Below, one piece after another: positions 49,234 to 58,322 of a stretch of 64,000 bases of DNA. Positions within the stretch are counted from its first letter, which is position 1; the number at the start of each line of letters is the position of its first letter. A program made the position numbers and the translations under genes. Source of the stretch: Streptomyces venezuelae (GTDB lineage Bacteria > Actinomycetota > Actinomycetes > Streptomycetales > Streptomycetaceae); contig NZ_CP029190.1 of the NCBI RefSeq assembly GCF_008642295.1, positions 1,798,001 through 1,862,000 of the forward strand, given 5' to 3'. A model generated the notes under the pieces. It saw only the letters and a program-made list of their open reading frames with translations. It was not told the DNA's origin and did not search any database.

Positions 49234-49302
49234 CAATCACGGGGGGGACTACCAGGCGGTAGACGAAGGACGCGCGACTGCCAGGGCCGACGCTATTTGA
49301 TC
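49224..49302. repeat. Inverted repeat GATCAAATA / TATTTGATC
   Basis: The nine-base arms lie at 49224-49232 and 49294-49302, between the convergent AbiEii-type and winged-helix genes. AT-rich repeats are rare here. It may be a terminator-like structure or a recombination footprint. Confidence 0.35.
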
Positions 49303-50487
49303 ACCTACGCCAGGAGTAGTCGTGCTCTTCCGGGCCCCTGTGGCTCCAGCCCTTCAGGTACGGCTTCAGCTCTTCGGGCTCGGGATCCCGGGTCGGCGGC
49401 ATCCCGGGCAGCTCCAGCAGCGGGTCCAGGGATCTGGTGTAGGCGCGGGCCCACTCCAGCCACCGGTAGGTGGAGTCCGACTCCGCGGCAAGCCGACGCT
49501 CCAGGGCGTCGCAGTACTCGCTCAGGGCTCTCGCCTCGTGCCAGTGCTTCGCCTGCTCCCGCAGGACCGTGGCGAGCTGGGCCTGGATCGCCTGCTCCCG
49601 TGCCGATTCCATCGCCGCCTGCCACCGGACCTTCCGGTCCTCCTTGGCATGCTCCTCGTCGATCCGGCGTTGGGCATCTTCCCGTGAGCGGACTTCCACC
49701 TCGCGCAGGATCGCCCCGAGGACGTCCTCCAGCCTCCACCGCTTCCGGTCGGCCCACTTTCCCTGGCGCCCCGATCGACTGTACGGGAGCTCGATCATCA
49801 GGTTCTGCGCCCGCTCCGGATCCTCGGATAGCGGGAACTCCTGCTTGATGGTCACCGTGTACGTGAAGTCGCCGACGACCAGGTCCAGCTCACCCTCGCG
49901 GCGGGAGGGTCGGGAGGGGATGTACGCGCCGCCGTGCCCGTAGGCCCGGCTGCGGTAGTTCTCATCCACCGGGTGCTCGCACACCGTATGGCCGCGCTTC
50001 ACCGCTTCCGCGCGCAGGCCCTGGAGCATGCGGAGAACCCTGCTCCGGAGTGCGGCGGACACAGCGAGCCGACTCTGGTCTTCTTTCAAGGCAGCCACCA
50101 CCGGGTGCAGGGAGCGCAGTTGGGTGGGCACCCGAATGGGCGGCGCGCTCTCCGGCCGTTCGGTTCTGGCGTTGTGGTGGGGTCCGTCGACGAGCGAGAT
50201 CTGGAGGTCGCGGTTCCACAGGCGGAGTTTCTCGATGCGCTCGCCGTCTGCTGCGCGGCCGTGTACCTCGGGTCCTCCGGGCGGTGGCCGTGTTCCAGAT
50301 AGAACTTCCCAGCCTCGGTGACCTCGGTCCGCACGGCCCCGTCACGGCGTACGACGAGCAGCAGCCCTCGGTCGCGCAGCGCGTACGCGGAGAGCCGTTC
50401 GGCTGAGGCTGAGCCCAGCGCTCCGCCGGCCTCGAGCCGAAGCAGGAGTTCGCGCTGTCGATCGTTCAACGGGGACCAGCGGTGCAT
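49301..50487 (-). pseudogene. Winged-helix paralogue with a one-base frameshift
   Basis: The N-terminal part (ATG 50487; DRQRELLLRLEAGGALG, YALRDRGLLLVVRRDG, TEAGKFYLEHGHRPE) and the C-terminal part (IEKLRLWNRDLQISLVDG onward, ending EELKPYLKGWSHRGP) lie in adjacent frames. They join near 50240 if one base is restored. The whole matches the intact paralogue at 45887-47293 in domain order. An open frame from GTG 50131 could still give the 276-residue C-terminal part. Function unknown. Confidence 0.65.
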
Positions 50488-50964
50488 GCGCCCACCTCAC
50501 GCTCTCAAGCGGCAGATGCCTCCTCCTCTACCGGACGCCGGTGGGCGCCGACGCCAGATCCGGCGAACTGCTCCTACTTCGACCCTCATTCGCTAGCGGA
50601 CCGCTGTTCGCACACGGTCCGCCGCGCTGGGCGGAGCGACCTGGACGGAGGCCCGCCCCGCAGGAAGGACAGCGGTCAGTGCCGGCCGGCCTTGCGGTCG
50701 TGACGGGCCGTTGCATCTCTCCCGTCCGTCCGGCGGGTCGTGGTGATGGCTGCTCGGTCTCGTTCCCACACGCCGAGCAGTTCCTCCTGGTGGCGAAGTC
50801 GCGGTGGCCCGAGGCCGTGTTCGAGGGCGCAGGCGGCCCCGCCGCTGCGGCAACGGTGCCTGTAGGCCAGACGCGACGGACGGGCGGGACGCGCCTGGGC
50901 CGTTCGCATCACACCCAGCCCCCTGTGGCCGGTCGCACAGATGTGGGTCTGGCGTGGTCGTGGC
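50488..50964. other. Gap without a recognisable gene
   Basis: Open frames exist on both strands, but none resembles a known family or has a ribosome site. The minus strand near 50690-50900 reads as a basic, protein-like tail (LRHQEELLGVWERDRAAI) that could be a gene fragment. Confidence 0.4.
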
Positions 50965-51130
50965 CGGTTCTGCGATGCTTCCGTCCGACAAGCGACGGCG
51001 GAACGAGGAAGCCGGTGAGATTCCGGCACGGTACCGCCACTGTGTAGGGGGAGCGACTCCACCCATGGCCACCGCCCCATCCGGGGGTGGGAAGGCCGGA
51101 GAAGCACTGATCCCGAGTCAGGAGACTCAC
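50965..51130 (+). ncRNA. Cobalamin riboswitch controlling the importer operon
   Basis: The B12-box core reads GAGGAAGCCGGTGAGATTCC then GGCACGGTACCGCCACTGTG (51005-51044), followed by a CCATCCGGGGGTGG hairpin and the closing element GAGTCAGGAGACTC (51114-51127). It lies about 250 bases upstream of the substrate-binding protein gene on the same strand. High cobalamin should repress the operon. Confidence 0.9.
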
Positions 51131-51377
51131 GCCGTCGCACCTCGAAGTACGGGGCGGATTTCCCCAGGAGAGGCGGTGGCACCCGTGTGCCTGCGTATGT
51201 GTGGCGGCAGCTTCGCGCTGCCCTCGGCCCGTCGGAGCCGACCTGCCCGGGCTGACACCCACGCCCGTTCCCCCAGGTTCTGACGACCTCTTCCCTCAGC
51301 GGGTTCCTTCCCGTACGCCGCATCACGCGCACCGGCATGCCGGTGCGCACTGCCCACGCACGCCACCAGGAGTCACC

Positions 51378-52613
51378 TTGTTCGTACGATCCGTCATGCC
51401 CGGCCGCCGTCAGGCCGCCGCTGCGGCCTTCATCGCCGCCGCCCTCACGCTCACCGCGTGCGGCGGCGACTCCAGCCCGCCCGCCGACTCCAAGGCCCAG
51501 GCCGCCGGGGAGGGTTGCATCAAGGACTTCGACCCGGCCAAGGACTACTTCCCGGTCAAGTCGACGGTAAGGCACGCCAAGAACTTCACGCTCCGGTACG
51601 AGAAGAGCTACCAGGTCCTCACCGTCAACGAGCCCTTCCCCAAGGGCAAGCCCGAATCGTACGTGCTGGTCAAGTGCGGTGCGCCGAAGCCGGAGCTGAC
51701 CGGTGAGCTGGCGTCCGCGCAAGCGGTCACCGTCCCCGTCAAGAGCCTGTACTCCGCCTCCACCACCCACCTGCCGCTGCTGACCGAGACCGGCACCCTG
51801 GACGTCCTGACGGGGGTGGCGAGCACCACGAACATCTCCTCCGCCCAGGTGATCGAGCGAGTGAAGGCAGGGAAGGTCACCGAGTACGCCAAGGACCGGA
51901 CCCTCAACGCCGAGACGGTCATCGGCGCCAAGCCCGACGTGCTGATGACCCAGGGCACCGACGACCCGCAGTATCCGAAGCTCCGTCAGGCCGGTATCGC
52001 GGTGGTCGCCAACGCCGAGTGGCTGGAGCCCAGTCCGCTCGGCCGCGCTGAGTGGGTCAAGGCGATGGCCGCGCTCACCGGAGCGGAAAAGCGCGCCGGC
52101 GAGGTGTTCGACACCATCGAGGGCGACTACCGCAAGGTCGCCGAGAAGGGCGCGCAGGCGGTCAAGGCGGGCAAGCCCGTCGACGTGCTGCCCGGCACGA
52201 TGTACCAGGGCACCTGGTACATGCCCGCCGGCGGCAGCTACGCCGCCCAGCTGGTCAAGGACGCGGGCGGCACCTACCCCTGGGCCGGCGAGGCGGGCAC
52301 CGGCAACCTCCAGCTGAACTTCGAGGCCGTGTACGCCAAGGGCGGCGAGGTCCCGGTCTGGATCGCCGACCAGAAGTGGAAGTCCACCGCCGACGCCGTC
52401 AAGGCCGACAGCCGGTACGGGCAGCTGAAGGCCCTCTCCGGAGGTGCGGTCTGGACGAACACCAAGGCGCTCGGCCCCGGCGGCGGCAACGACTACTTCG
52501 AGCGCGGTGTGCTGCGCCCGGACCTGGTCCTCGCCGACCTCTTCGCGCTGATGCACCCGGACCAGGCGAAGGACCACACCTTCACCTTCTACACCCAGGT
52601 GCCCAAGGCGTGA
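51378..52613 (+). CDS. ABC transporter substrate-binding lipoprotein (BtuF/siderophore type)
   Basis: This 411-residue protein has a lipoprotein signal (FIAAALTLTACGGD, lipobox LTAC) and the two-lobe fold of class III binding proteins (vitamin B12, haem and ferric siderophores): TLDVLTGVASTTNISS, then AKPDVLMTQGTDDPQYPKL and PVWIADQKWKSTADAVKAD. An N-terminal extension of about 60 residues (CIKDFDPAKDYFPVKST) precedes it. The TTG at 51378 has CAGGAG five bases upstream; ATG 51396 is possible. Control by a cobalamin riboswitch suggests cobalamin, a corrinoid or a cobalt chelate as ligand. Confidence 0.85.
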   Translation: MFVRSVMPGRRQAAAAAFIAAALTLTACGGDSSPPADSKAQAAGEGCIKDFDPAKDYFPVKSTVRHAKNFTLRYEKSYQVLTVNEPFPKGKPESYVLVKCGAPKPELTGELASAQAVTVPVKSLYSASTTHLPLLTETGTLDVLTGVASTTNISSAQVIERVKAGKVTEYAKDRTLNAETVIGAKPDVLMTQGTDDPQYPKLRQAGIAVVANAEWLEPSPLGRAEWVKAMAALTGAEKRAGEVFDTIEGDYRKVAEKGAQAVKAGKPVDVLPGTMYQGTWYMPAGGSYAAQLVKDAGGTYPWAGEAGTGNLQLNFEAVYAKGGEVPVWIADQKWKSTADAVKADSRYGQLKALSGGAVWTNTKALGPGGGNDYFERGVLRPDLVLADLFALMHPDQAKDHTFTFYTQVPKA

Positions 52614-53713
52614 CGACTCACACGGCAACCGCGCCGGCCGCCGTCCCGGACACCCCGCGGGCGGTACGGCCGGGACGGCGGCGCCTCGTCGTCGTCCTCG
52701 CCCTCGCGGGCGGTACCGCCGCACTGTTCGTCCTGACCATCGCGACCGGCTCTCACCGGGTGCCGGTCGCCGAGGTGGTGCGGATCCTGTTCGGCGGTAC
52801 AGCCGACGACCCGCGATGGACCGTGATCGTCGAGCAGGTCCGGCTGCCGCGCGCGCTGACCGCGACCGCCGTCGGGGCGGCCCTCGCGGTGGCGGGTGTG
52901 CAAATGCAGACCCTGTTCCGTAACGCGCTGGCCGACCCGTTCTCCCTCGGGGTGAGCTCGGGCGCCAGCATGGGCGTCGCCGCCGTGGTGGTCGGCACCG
53001 GCGGGGTCGCCGGCAGCTTCACCGGAAACCTGGCCGGCCTCGGGCGCGTGGGCGTCGTCCTGGCCGCCTCGCTCGGCGCCGCCGCTGTGCTGGCCCTCGT
53101 CCTGCTCCTCTCGCGATGGGTGCGGTCGGCCGTCACCCTGCTCGTCATCGGCGTCATGATCGGCTCGGCGGCCACCGCCGTGGTCGGCGTGATGCTCGTC
53201 TACGCCCGGCCCGAACGTGCCCAGCAGTTCGTCATGTGGGGCCTGGGCAGCTTCAGCGCCACGACCTGGCCCGACCTCCAGGTCATGCTGCCCGTCATCG
53301 GCGCGGGCCTGCTGACCGCGCTGCTGACCGCCAAGCGCCTCAACGCCCTGCTGCTCGGCGAGGACTACGCCCGCACCATGGGGCTGAACGTGCGGCGCAG
53401 CCGCGATCTGGCACTGCTCGGCACCTCGCTGCTGGCGGGCGCGGCAACCGCGTTCTGCGGCCCCGTCGCCTTCCTGGGCCTGGCCGTCCCGCATCTGACG
53501 CGGGTGGCGCTGGGGACCTCGGACCACCGGGCGCTCATTCCCGCGTCGATGCTCGCCGGGGCCTTCCTCGCGCTGGCCTGCGCGCTGCTGAGCCAACCGC
53601 CCGGCACCGACTCCGTGCTGCCTCTCAACGCCATCACCTCACTGTTCGGCGCCCCCGTCGTCATCGCGTTCCTGATCCGCAGCCGTCGCGGCGTACAAGG
53701 AGTGGCCTCGTGA
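52610..53713 (+). CDS. FecCD/BtuC-type ABC permease
   Basis: This 367-residue permease has about ten helices and the classical FecCD landmarks: VRLPRALTATAVGAALAVAG, MQTLFRNALADPFSLGVSSG and GPVAFLGLAVPHLTRVALG, where the ATPase couples. It imports B12 or siderophore-type complexes. It overlaps the binding-protein stop (GTGA) and the ATPase gene in the same way. Confidence 0.9.
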   Translation: MTTHTATAPAAVPDTPRAVRPGRRRLVVVLALAGGTAALFVLTIATGSHRVPVAEVVRILFGGTADDPRWTVIVEQVRLPRALTATAVGAALAVAGVQMQTLFRNALADPFSLGVSSGASMGVAAVVVGTGGVAGSFTGNLAGLGRVGVVLAASLGAAAVLALVLLLSRWVRSAVTLLVIGVMIGSAATAVVGVMLVYARPERAQQFVMWGLGSFSATTWPDLQVMLPVIGAGLLTALLTAKRLNALLLGEDYARTMGLNVRRSRDLALLGTSLLAGAATAFCGPVAFLGLAVPHLTRVALGTSDHRALIPASMLAGAFLALACALLSQPPGTDSVLPLNAITSLFGAPVVIAFLIRSRRGVQGVAS

Positions 53714-54783
53714 CCGACACCATGACCGAGACCGCCACGGAGAAGGCCGACGGACGACCGGACCACCCTGGTGGTCTCGCCACCCAGCGGCTCGCCGTCG
53801 GATACCGCACCCGGTCACCGCGCGGGCGCAGAGCAGGCCGGGCCGTACTGTCGGGGCTCGACCTGACCGCGCGAGCCGGCGAACTGACAGTTCTGCTCGG
53901 CCCCAACGGCGCGGGCAAGTCCACGCTGCTACGCACCCTGTGCGGGCTTCTCCCACCGCTCGGCGGCCGGATCCGCATCGGCGGCGCCGACCTGGCGCAG
54001 ACCTCGCCGACCGCGCTCGCCCGCCGGCTGGCGGTCGTCCTGACCGACCGGGTGGATCCTGGGCTGCTGTCCGTACGGGAACTGGCCGGGCTCGGCCGCC
54101 ACCCGCACACCGGGTTCACCGGCCGCCTCACGGACGCGGACCACGCGGCCGTCGAGTGGTCGCTGCAGGCGGTGAGCGCGGGACACCTGGCGGACCGACC
54201 GGTCGCCGAACTCTCCGACGGCGAACGCCAACGCGTCCTGACCGCGCGCGCCCTCGCCCAGGAGCCCGAGGTCATCCTCCTCGACGAGCCGACCGCCTTC
54301 CTCGACGTCCCCTCACGGGTGGCGCTCACCGTACTCCTGCGCGACCTCGCCCGGGACAAGGGACTGACCGTCGTCGTCAGCACCCACGACCTGGAACTGG
54401 CCCTGCGGGTGGCCGACGCGGTCTGGATCGTCGACCGCGACTCCTACGTCCACGCCGGGGCACCCGAGGACCTGATCCGCAGCGGGGCCGTCGCCGCCGC
54501 CTTCGACGCCGACCACCTCGCCTTCGACCCGCTCTCCGGCACCTTCGGACTGCGCCGCACCCCCCGCGCCGACGTGGCGGTGGACGCGCCGGCCGAGCTG
54601 CTCCCGCTCCTCGAGCGCGCCCTCGCCCGGGAAGGACTCGCCGTCGCAAACCCGGGCAGCCCGGCCGCAGGTCCCCGGGTGAGCTGGGACGGAGAGGACC
54701 GGCTCACCCTCACCGGACCCGACGGGCAGATCGTCCACGTCCGCGGCTTCCACGAGCTGACGCGAACGGTACGGACATGGTGA
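53710..54783 (+). CDS. ABC transporter ATPase (BtuD/FhuC type)
   Basis: This ATPase has Walker A GPNGAGKST, a Q-loop near VVLTDRVDPG, signature LSDGERQRV, Walker B VILLDEPTAFLD and switch His in STHDLELAL. At 357 residues it is about 100 longer than usual. The extra C-terminal part (PAELLPLLERALAREGLAV, then TGPDGQIVHVRGFHEL) looks like a small separate regulatory domain. It powers the FecCD-type permease encoded upstream. Confidence 0.9.
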   Translation: MTDTMTETATEKADGRPDHPGGLATQRLAVGYRTRSPRGRRAGRAVLSGLDLTARAGELTVLLGPNGAGKSTLLRTLCGLLPPLGGRIRIGGADLAQTSPTALARRLAVVLTDRVDPGLLSVRELAGLGRHPHTGFTGRLTDADHAAVEWSLQAVSAGHLADRPVAELSDGERQRVLTARALAQEPEVILLDEPTAFLDVPSRVALTVLLRDLARDKGLTVVVSTHDLELALRVADAVWIVDRDSYVHAGAPEDLIRSGAVAAAFDADHLAFDPLSGTFGLRRTPRADVAVDAPAELLPLLERALAREGLAVANPGSPAAGPRVSWDGEDRLTLTGPDGQIVHVRGFHELTRTVRTW

Positions 54784-55496
54784 ACGCGCTGATCACCCCC
54801 GACACCCTGGCGCGGATCTCCGCGATCGGCCCCTACTTCGCGGTGTCCACCGGCCCCCGCCCCGAGGCCGACGGCTTCCGGCCACTGACCGACCTGTACG
54901 CCGACCCGGGCGCGCTGGAGGAATGCGTACGAACCGTCTCCGGGCGGCTGGGCACCGACCAGCCCAGAGTGGCCGCGTCCACCCTGCACCTGGGCACCGC
55001 CTCCCGGCTCTGGTCGATCGCCCTGGCCTGCACAGCGCTCACCGGCCGCGTCCCCGATCTGGGGCCCGACCGGCTGTGGTGGCGCCTGCCCGCCTCAGGC
55101 CCCCTCGACCTGTGGCTGCCCGACCTGCGGGAGGTCGACCAGGAACTGCACCCGGCTCTGCACCACACCGTCGCCGTCCAGAACCTGGCGCCATGGGCCG
55201 ACGCCGTACGGCGCGTTTCCGGCGTCTCCCCGCACACCCTGCGCGGCAATGCCGCCTCGGCGCTGATCGGAGCCCACCGCGTCCTGATCGCCAGAGCGCC
55301 GCGCCCCCTCGTCCCCGTCATACCTCTCGTCCGCGCGCTGCTGGACCAGCCTCCGCTGACCGGAGCCGGCACGCACCGCGCCACTCCCGCCGGACCACTC
55401 GCCTTCCGACGACGCAGCTGCTGCCTGTACTACCGCGTGCCGGGCGCGGGCACCTGCGGCGACTGCGTCCTCAACCCCAAGGAGAAGACCGCATGA
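54777..55496 (+). CDS. FhuF-like ferric-chelate reductase, (2Fe-2S) protein
   Basis: This 239-residue protein has the FhuF/siderophore-interacting layout and the C-terminal [2Fe-2S] motif RRSCCLYYRVPGAGTCGDC, that is CC-x10-C-x2-C. FhuF proteins reduce the metal in an imported siderophore to release it. Here it is in a cobalamin-regulated operon, so it might release cobalt from a chelate or act on a corrinoid. ATG 54777 overlaps the ATPase stop. Confidence 0.82.
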   Translation: MVNALITPDTLARISAIGPYFAVSTGPRPEADGFRPLTDLYADPGALEECVRTVSGRLGTDQPRVAASTLHLGTASRLWSIALACTALTGRVPDLGPDRLWWRLPASGPLDLWLPDLREVDQELHPALHHTVAVQNLAPWADAVRRVSGVSPHTLRGNAASALIGAHRVLIARAPRPLVPVIPLVRALLDQPPLTGAGTHRATPAGPLAFRRRSCCLYYRVPGAGTCGDCVLNPKEKTA

Positions 55497-56053
55497 CCAC
55501 CACCGAGCCGACCGTCGTCGAAACCCCCGGCGGCGGCACCCAGCACGTCTGGCCCCTCCCCGTCGACGAGGCCACCCTCCTCGACCTCGTCACCACCGTC
55601 TTCACCGACCACTGGCAGCACATCCACTTCGGACCCATCATCGAAGGCGCCGCCTGGGAGGTCGGCGCCCCCTGCGCCCCCACCGCCATCACCATGAACG
55701 ACGGCTACGCCACCGTCGACTTCGGCGCCTGGCACTTCCACCTGTGCATCGGCGAACACACCGCCTCCGGCCCCGAACTCGGCCGCATCCGCCGCTGCTC
55801 CCGCGCCGAGCTCTACCGCAGCATCGGCTCCGACGGCGCCCCCGTCAGCTGGGGCGCCCGCCTGTTCAACGGCCGCGACGAACAGATGATGACCGTACTC
55901 CTGCCCAACCCCTTCCTCACCGACCGCCAGGAGATCCTCGACGCCCCCGACTTCGCCCGCCTCACCGCCTGGGACACGCTCCGCGACCGCTTCCTCGGCC
56001 TGTCGCCCGACCCTCTCGACCGCACGGGCAAGGGCTTCCGGCACAACGGCTGA
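55493..56053 (+). CDS. Conserved hypothetical protein of the importer operon
   Basis: I cannot name this 186-residue soluble protein. Its core holds a striking metal-ligand-like cluster (GAPCAPTAITMNDGYATVDF, then WHFHLCIGEH, and IRRCSRAELY), with several His and Cys that could bind a metal or a metal chelate. It overlaps the fhuF-like stop (ATGA) and ends the operon, converging on the peptide/nickel-type transporter genes 30 bp away. Confidence 0.7.
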   Translation: MTTTEPTVVETPGGGTQHVWPLPVDEATLLDLVTTVFTDHWQHIHFGPIIEGAAWEVGAPCAPTAITMNDGYATVDFGAWHFHLCIGEHTASGPELGRIRRCSRAELYRSIGSDGAPVSWGARLFNGRDEQMMTVLLPNPFLTDRQEILDAPDFARLTAWDTLRDRFLGLSPDPLDRTGKGFRHNG

Positions 56054-56082
56054 CGTAGGGCCCGGCTTCCCAGCCTCCCCTC

Positions 56083-57510
56083 TCAACGCTCTGGAGCAGA
56101 TCTCTGCCGGCAGGTGACCAGCCGGCCGGCGTCGAGGACTGCGGTTCGGTCGGCCAGGGCTTCGCCGGCCGCCCCGTCATGGGTGATGAACACCAGGCTC
56201 AGGCCGTCCCGTTCCCGGAGTGCGGCCAACCGGGTGAGGATCGCGTCCCGGGTGGCCGCGTCGAGCCCGGAGGTGATCTCGTCGCAGACCAGGACGTCGG
56301 GCTCGGCCAGCAGGGCCCGGGCCAGAGCGGCCCGTTGGAGTTCGCCGCCGGAAAGGGCGCCGGGGCGGCGCAAGGTCAGCTCCTCGGCCAGGCCCAGGTC
56401 CTCCAGGGTTCGTACGGCGGTACGGCGGGCGGTGTCCCGGTCGGCGCCGCGCAGCCGGACCGCCGTGCGGGCGACCTGGTCCAGGACCGGCCGGTGCTCG
56501 TCGAAGGCCGCCTTGGGATCCTGGAACACGTACTGGACGGCAGCCAGTTCGGTGCGGGCGCGAGCGCGGAGGCTGCGTGGCAGCGGGGTTCCGTCGAGCA
56601 GGACCGCGCCGTCGTACGCGGAGTGCAGTCCGGCCAGGCAGCGACCCAGGGTCGTCTTGCCGCTGCCGGACCGGCCGGTCACGGCGAGGCACTCTCCCGG
56701 CGCGACCGACAGCGTGACGCCGTGCAGCACCGGAACGGTACCGTGCGCCGTTGGGTGCCGGGCGGTCAGCCCCTGTACCGCGATCCGGGTGGCGACGGGC
56801 CGGGTGGCTGCTCGTGGCTTGGGGAGCACGGGCCGCTTGGAGGCGGGCAGTACGGTGTCCGCGGGGCCGCGGTCCACTACCCGGCCATCCCGCAGCACGA
56901 CCGCCTCGTCGGCCAACTGCCGTACGACGTCCCAGTCATGGCTCAGCAGGACCAGGGCAATGCCTTGCTCGGCCACGTCGGCGAGCGCCTCGACGACGCC
57001 CCTCTTGGTGGCCGGGTCCTGGCCCGTGGTGGGTTCGTCGGCGACGATCAACTTCGCGCCCAGGAGCAGGGCCTGTGCGATGACGACCCGCTGCTGCTGT
57101 CCGCCGGAGAGCTGGTGGGGGTAGCGGCGCAGCACCATCTCGGGGTCGGGCAGCTGGGCCAGGCGCAGGGCGTGCTCGACGCGGTCGCGGATCTCGCCGC
57201 GGGTTCCGCCGCGCTGGGCGGCGATGTCCCGCAGGAGTGCTCCGGCTCGGCGGGCGGGGTTGAGGACGGCTGCGGGGTGCTGGGGTACGTAGCCGACGGA
57301 GCCGGGTCCCGGGATGCTGATCCGGCCGTCGATCCGTGCCCCGGGCGGGAACTCGCCGAGGAGGGCGCGTCCGGTGGTGGTCTTCCCGCTGCCCGAGGGC
57401 CCGACGAGGGCCGTTGTCCGCCCGGCACGGGCCGTCAGGCTCACCCCGTCGACGAGCACGCTGCCGGCCACCTCCACCCGCAGGCCGTCCACTTCCGCTA
57501 CCGGCTTCAT
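56083..57510 (-). CDS. Fused ABC ATPase (NikD-NikE/OppD-OppF type)
   Basis: This 475-residue protein is two ATPases in one chain. The first has Walker A GPSGSGKTT (about residue 40), LSGGQQQRV and VADEPTTGQD. The second, after residue 255, has GRSGSGKTT, LSGGELQRA and VCDEITSGLD. Together they energise the nickel/dipeptide-type permease encoded upstream in the operon. Such fusions are common in opine-metallophore, nickel and peptide importers. ATG 57510 overlaps the permease stop. Confidence 0.9.
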   Translation of the reverse strand: MKPVAEVDGLRVEVAGSVLVDGVSLTARAGRTTALVGPSGSGKTTTGRALLGEFPPGARIDGRISIPGPGSVGYVPQHPAAVLNPARRAGALLRDIAAQRGGTRGEIRDRVEHALRLAQLPDPEMVLRRYPHQLSGGQQQRVVIAQALLLGAKLIVADEPTTGQDPATKRGVVEALADVAEQGIALVLLSHDWDVVRQLADEAVVLRDGRVVDRGPADTVLPASKRPVLPKPRAATRPVATRIAVQGLTARHPTAHGTVPVLHGVTLSVAPGECLAVTGRSGSGKTTLGRCLAGLHSAYDGAVLLDGTPLPRSLRARARTELAAVQYVFQDPKAAFDEHRPVLDQVARTAVRLRGADRDTARRTAVRTLEDLGLAEELTLRRPGALSGGELQRAALARALLAEPDVLVCDEITSGLDAATRDAILTRLAALRERDGLSLVFITHDGAAGEALADRTAVLDAGRLVTCRQRSAPER

Positions 57511-58322
57511 ACCCGGTCTCCTTTCCAGCCGGTCTTGGCCGGTGTGTGCAGGGCGGCGTCGAAGAGCAGGTTGGTGCCCATCGACAGGGCTGCGATGAGC
57601 AGGGCGGGTACCACCACGGCCCATGGCTGGAGGAACAGGCCGGTGCGGTTTCGGTCGACCATGACCGCCCAGTCGGCGGCGTCCGGTGGGACGCCGATGC
57701 CGAGGAATGCGGCCGTGGCCACCAGGTACAGGGCTCCGGTCAGCCGGATCCCCGCGTCGGCGGCGAGGGTCCGGCGCATACAGCGGGCAACGTACCCGAT
57801 CGCCGTACGCCACCAGGTCTCGCCCTGCATCCGCAGGGCCTCGACGGCGGGCCGGGCGGAGATCTCGGCCGCCGCCGCGTGCACCACGCGAGCTGCGTCG
57901 GGTACGGCGGCCAGGCCGACCAGGGCGGCCAGGCCGGCCGGCCCCGGGGTGAGGGTCGAGGCCACCAGCAGCACCAGCAGGAGCGACGGGACGGCGATCA
58001 GGACATCGAGGGGCCGCATGAGGGCCTCCTCCAGCCAGGTGCGGCGGGTGAGGGCCGCGGTGAGCCCGATCGGGACGGCGACCAGGTAGGCGAGTCCGGT
58101 GGCGGCGAGCGCCACGAGGACGACGGAGCGGCCTCCGAGCAGGACCTGCCGCCAGACGTCCCGGCCGGAGAAGTCGGTGCCCAGCCAGTGCCCGCCGCCC
58201 GATGCGAACGACACCGACCGGGGTCCGGCCGGTCCGGTGAGCAGCGGTCCGAGGGCAGCCAGCAGCAGGGGCACGGCGATGAGACCGACGGCCAGGGCGT
58301 ACCTGGATGCATGGCGCCTCAC
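57507..58322 (-). CDS. ABC permease, NikC/OppC type
   Basis: This 271-residue permease has an N-terminal helix and then the OppC-like periplasmic segment HWLGTDFSGRDVWRQVLLGGR, and the cytoplasmic coupling region EALRMQGETWWRTAIGYV. It pairs with the NikB-type permease. Start GTG 58322 overlaps that gene (GTGA). Confidence 0.88.
   Translation of the reverse strand: MRRHASRYALAVGLIAVPLLLAALGPLLTGPAGPRSVSFASGGGHWLGTDFSGRDVWRQVLLGGRSVVLVALAATGLAYLVAVPIGLTAALTRRTWLEEALMRPLDVLIAVPSLLLVLLVASTLTPGPAGLAALVGLAAVPDAARVVHAAAAEISARPAVEALRMQGETWWRTAIGYVARCMRRTLAADAGIRLTGALYLVATAAFLGIGVPPDAADWAVMVDRNRTGLFLQPWAVVVPALLIAALSMGTNLLFDAALHTPAKTGWKGDRV

Noticed and set aside
42244..50487. Integrative element with integrase and attachment sites
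   Set aside because: The gene content looks accessory, but no integrase, excisionase, transfer gene or flanking direct repeat with a tRNA was found.
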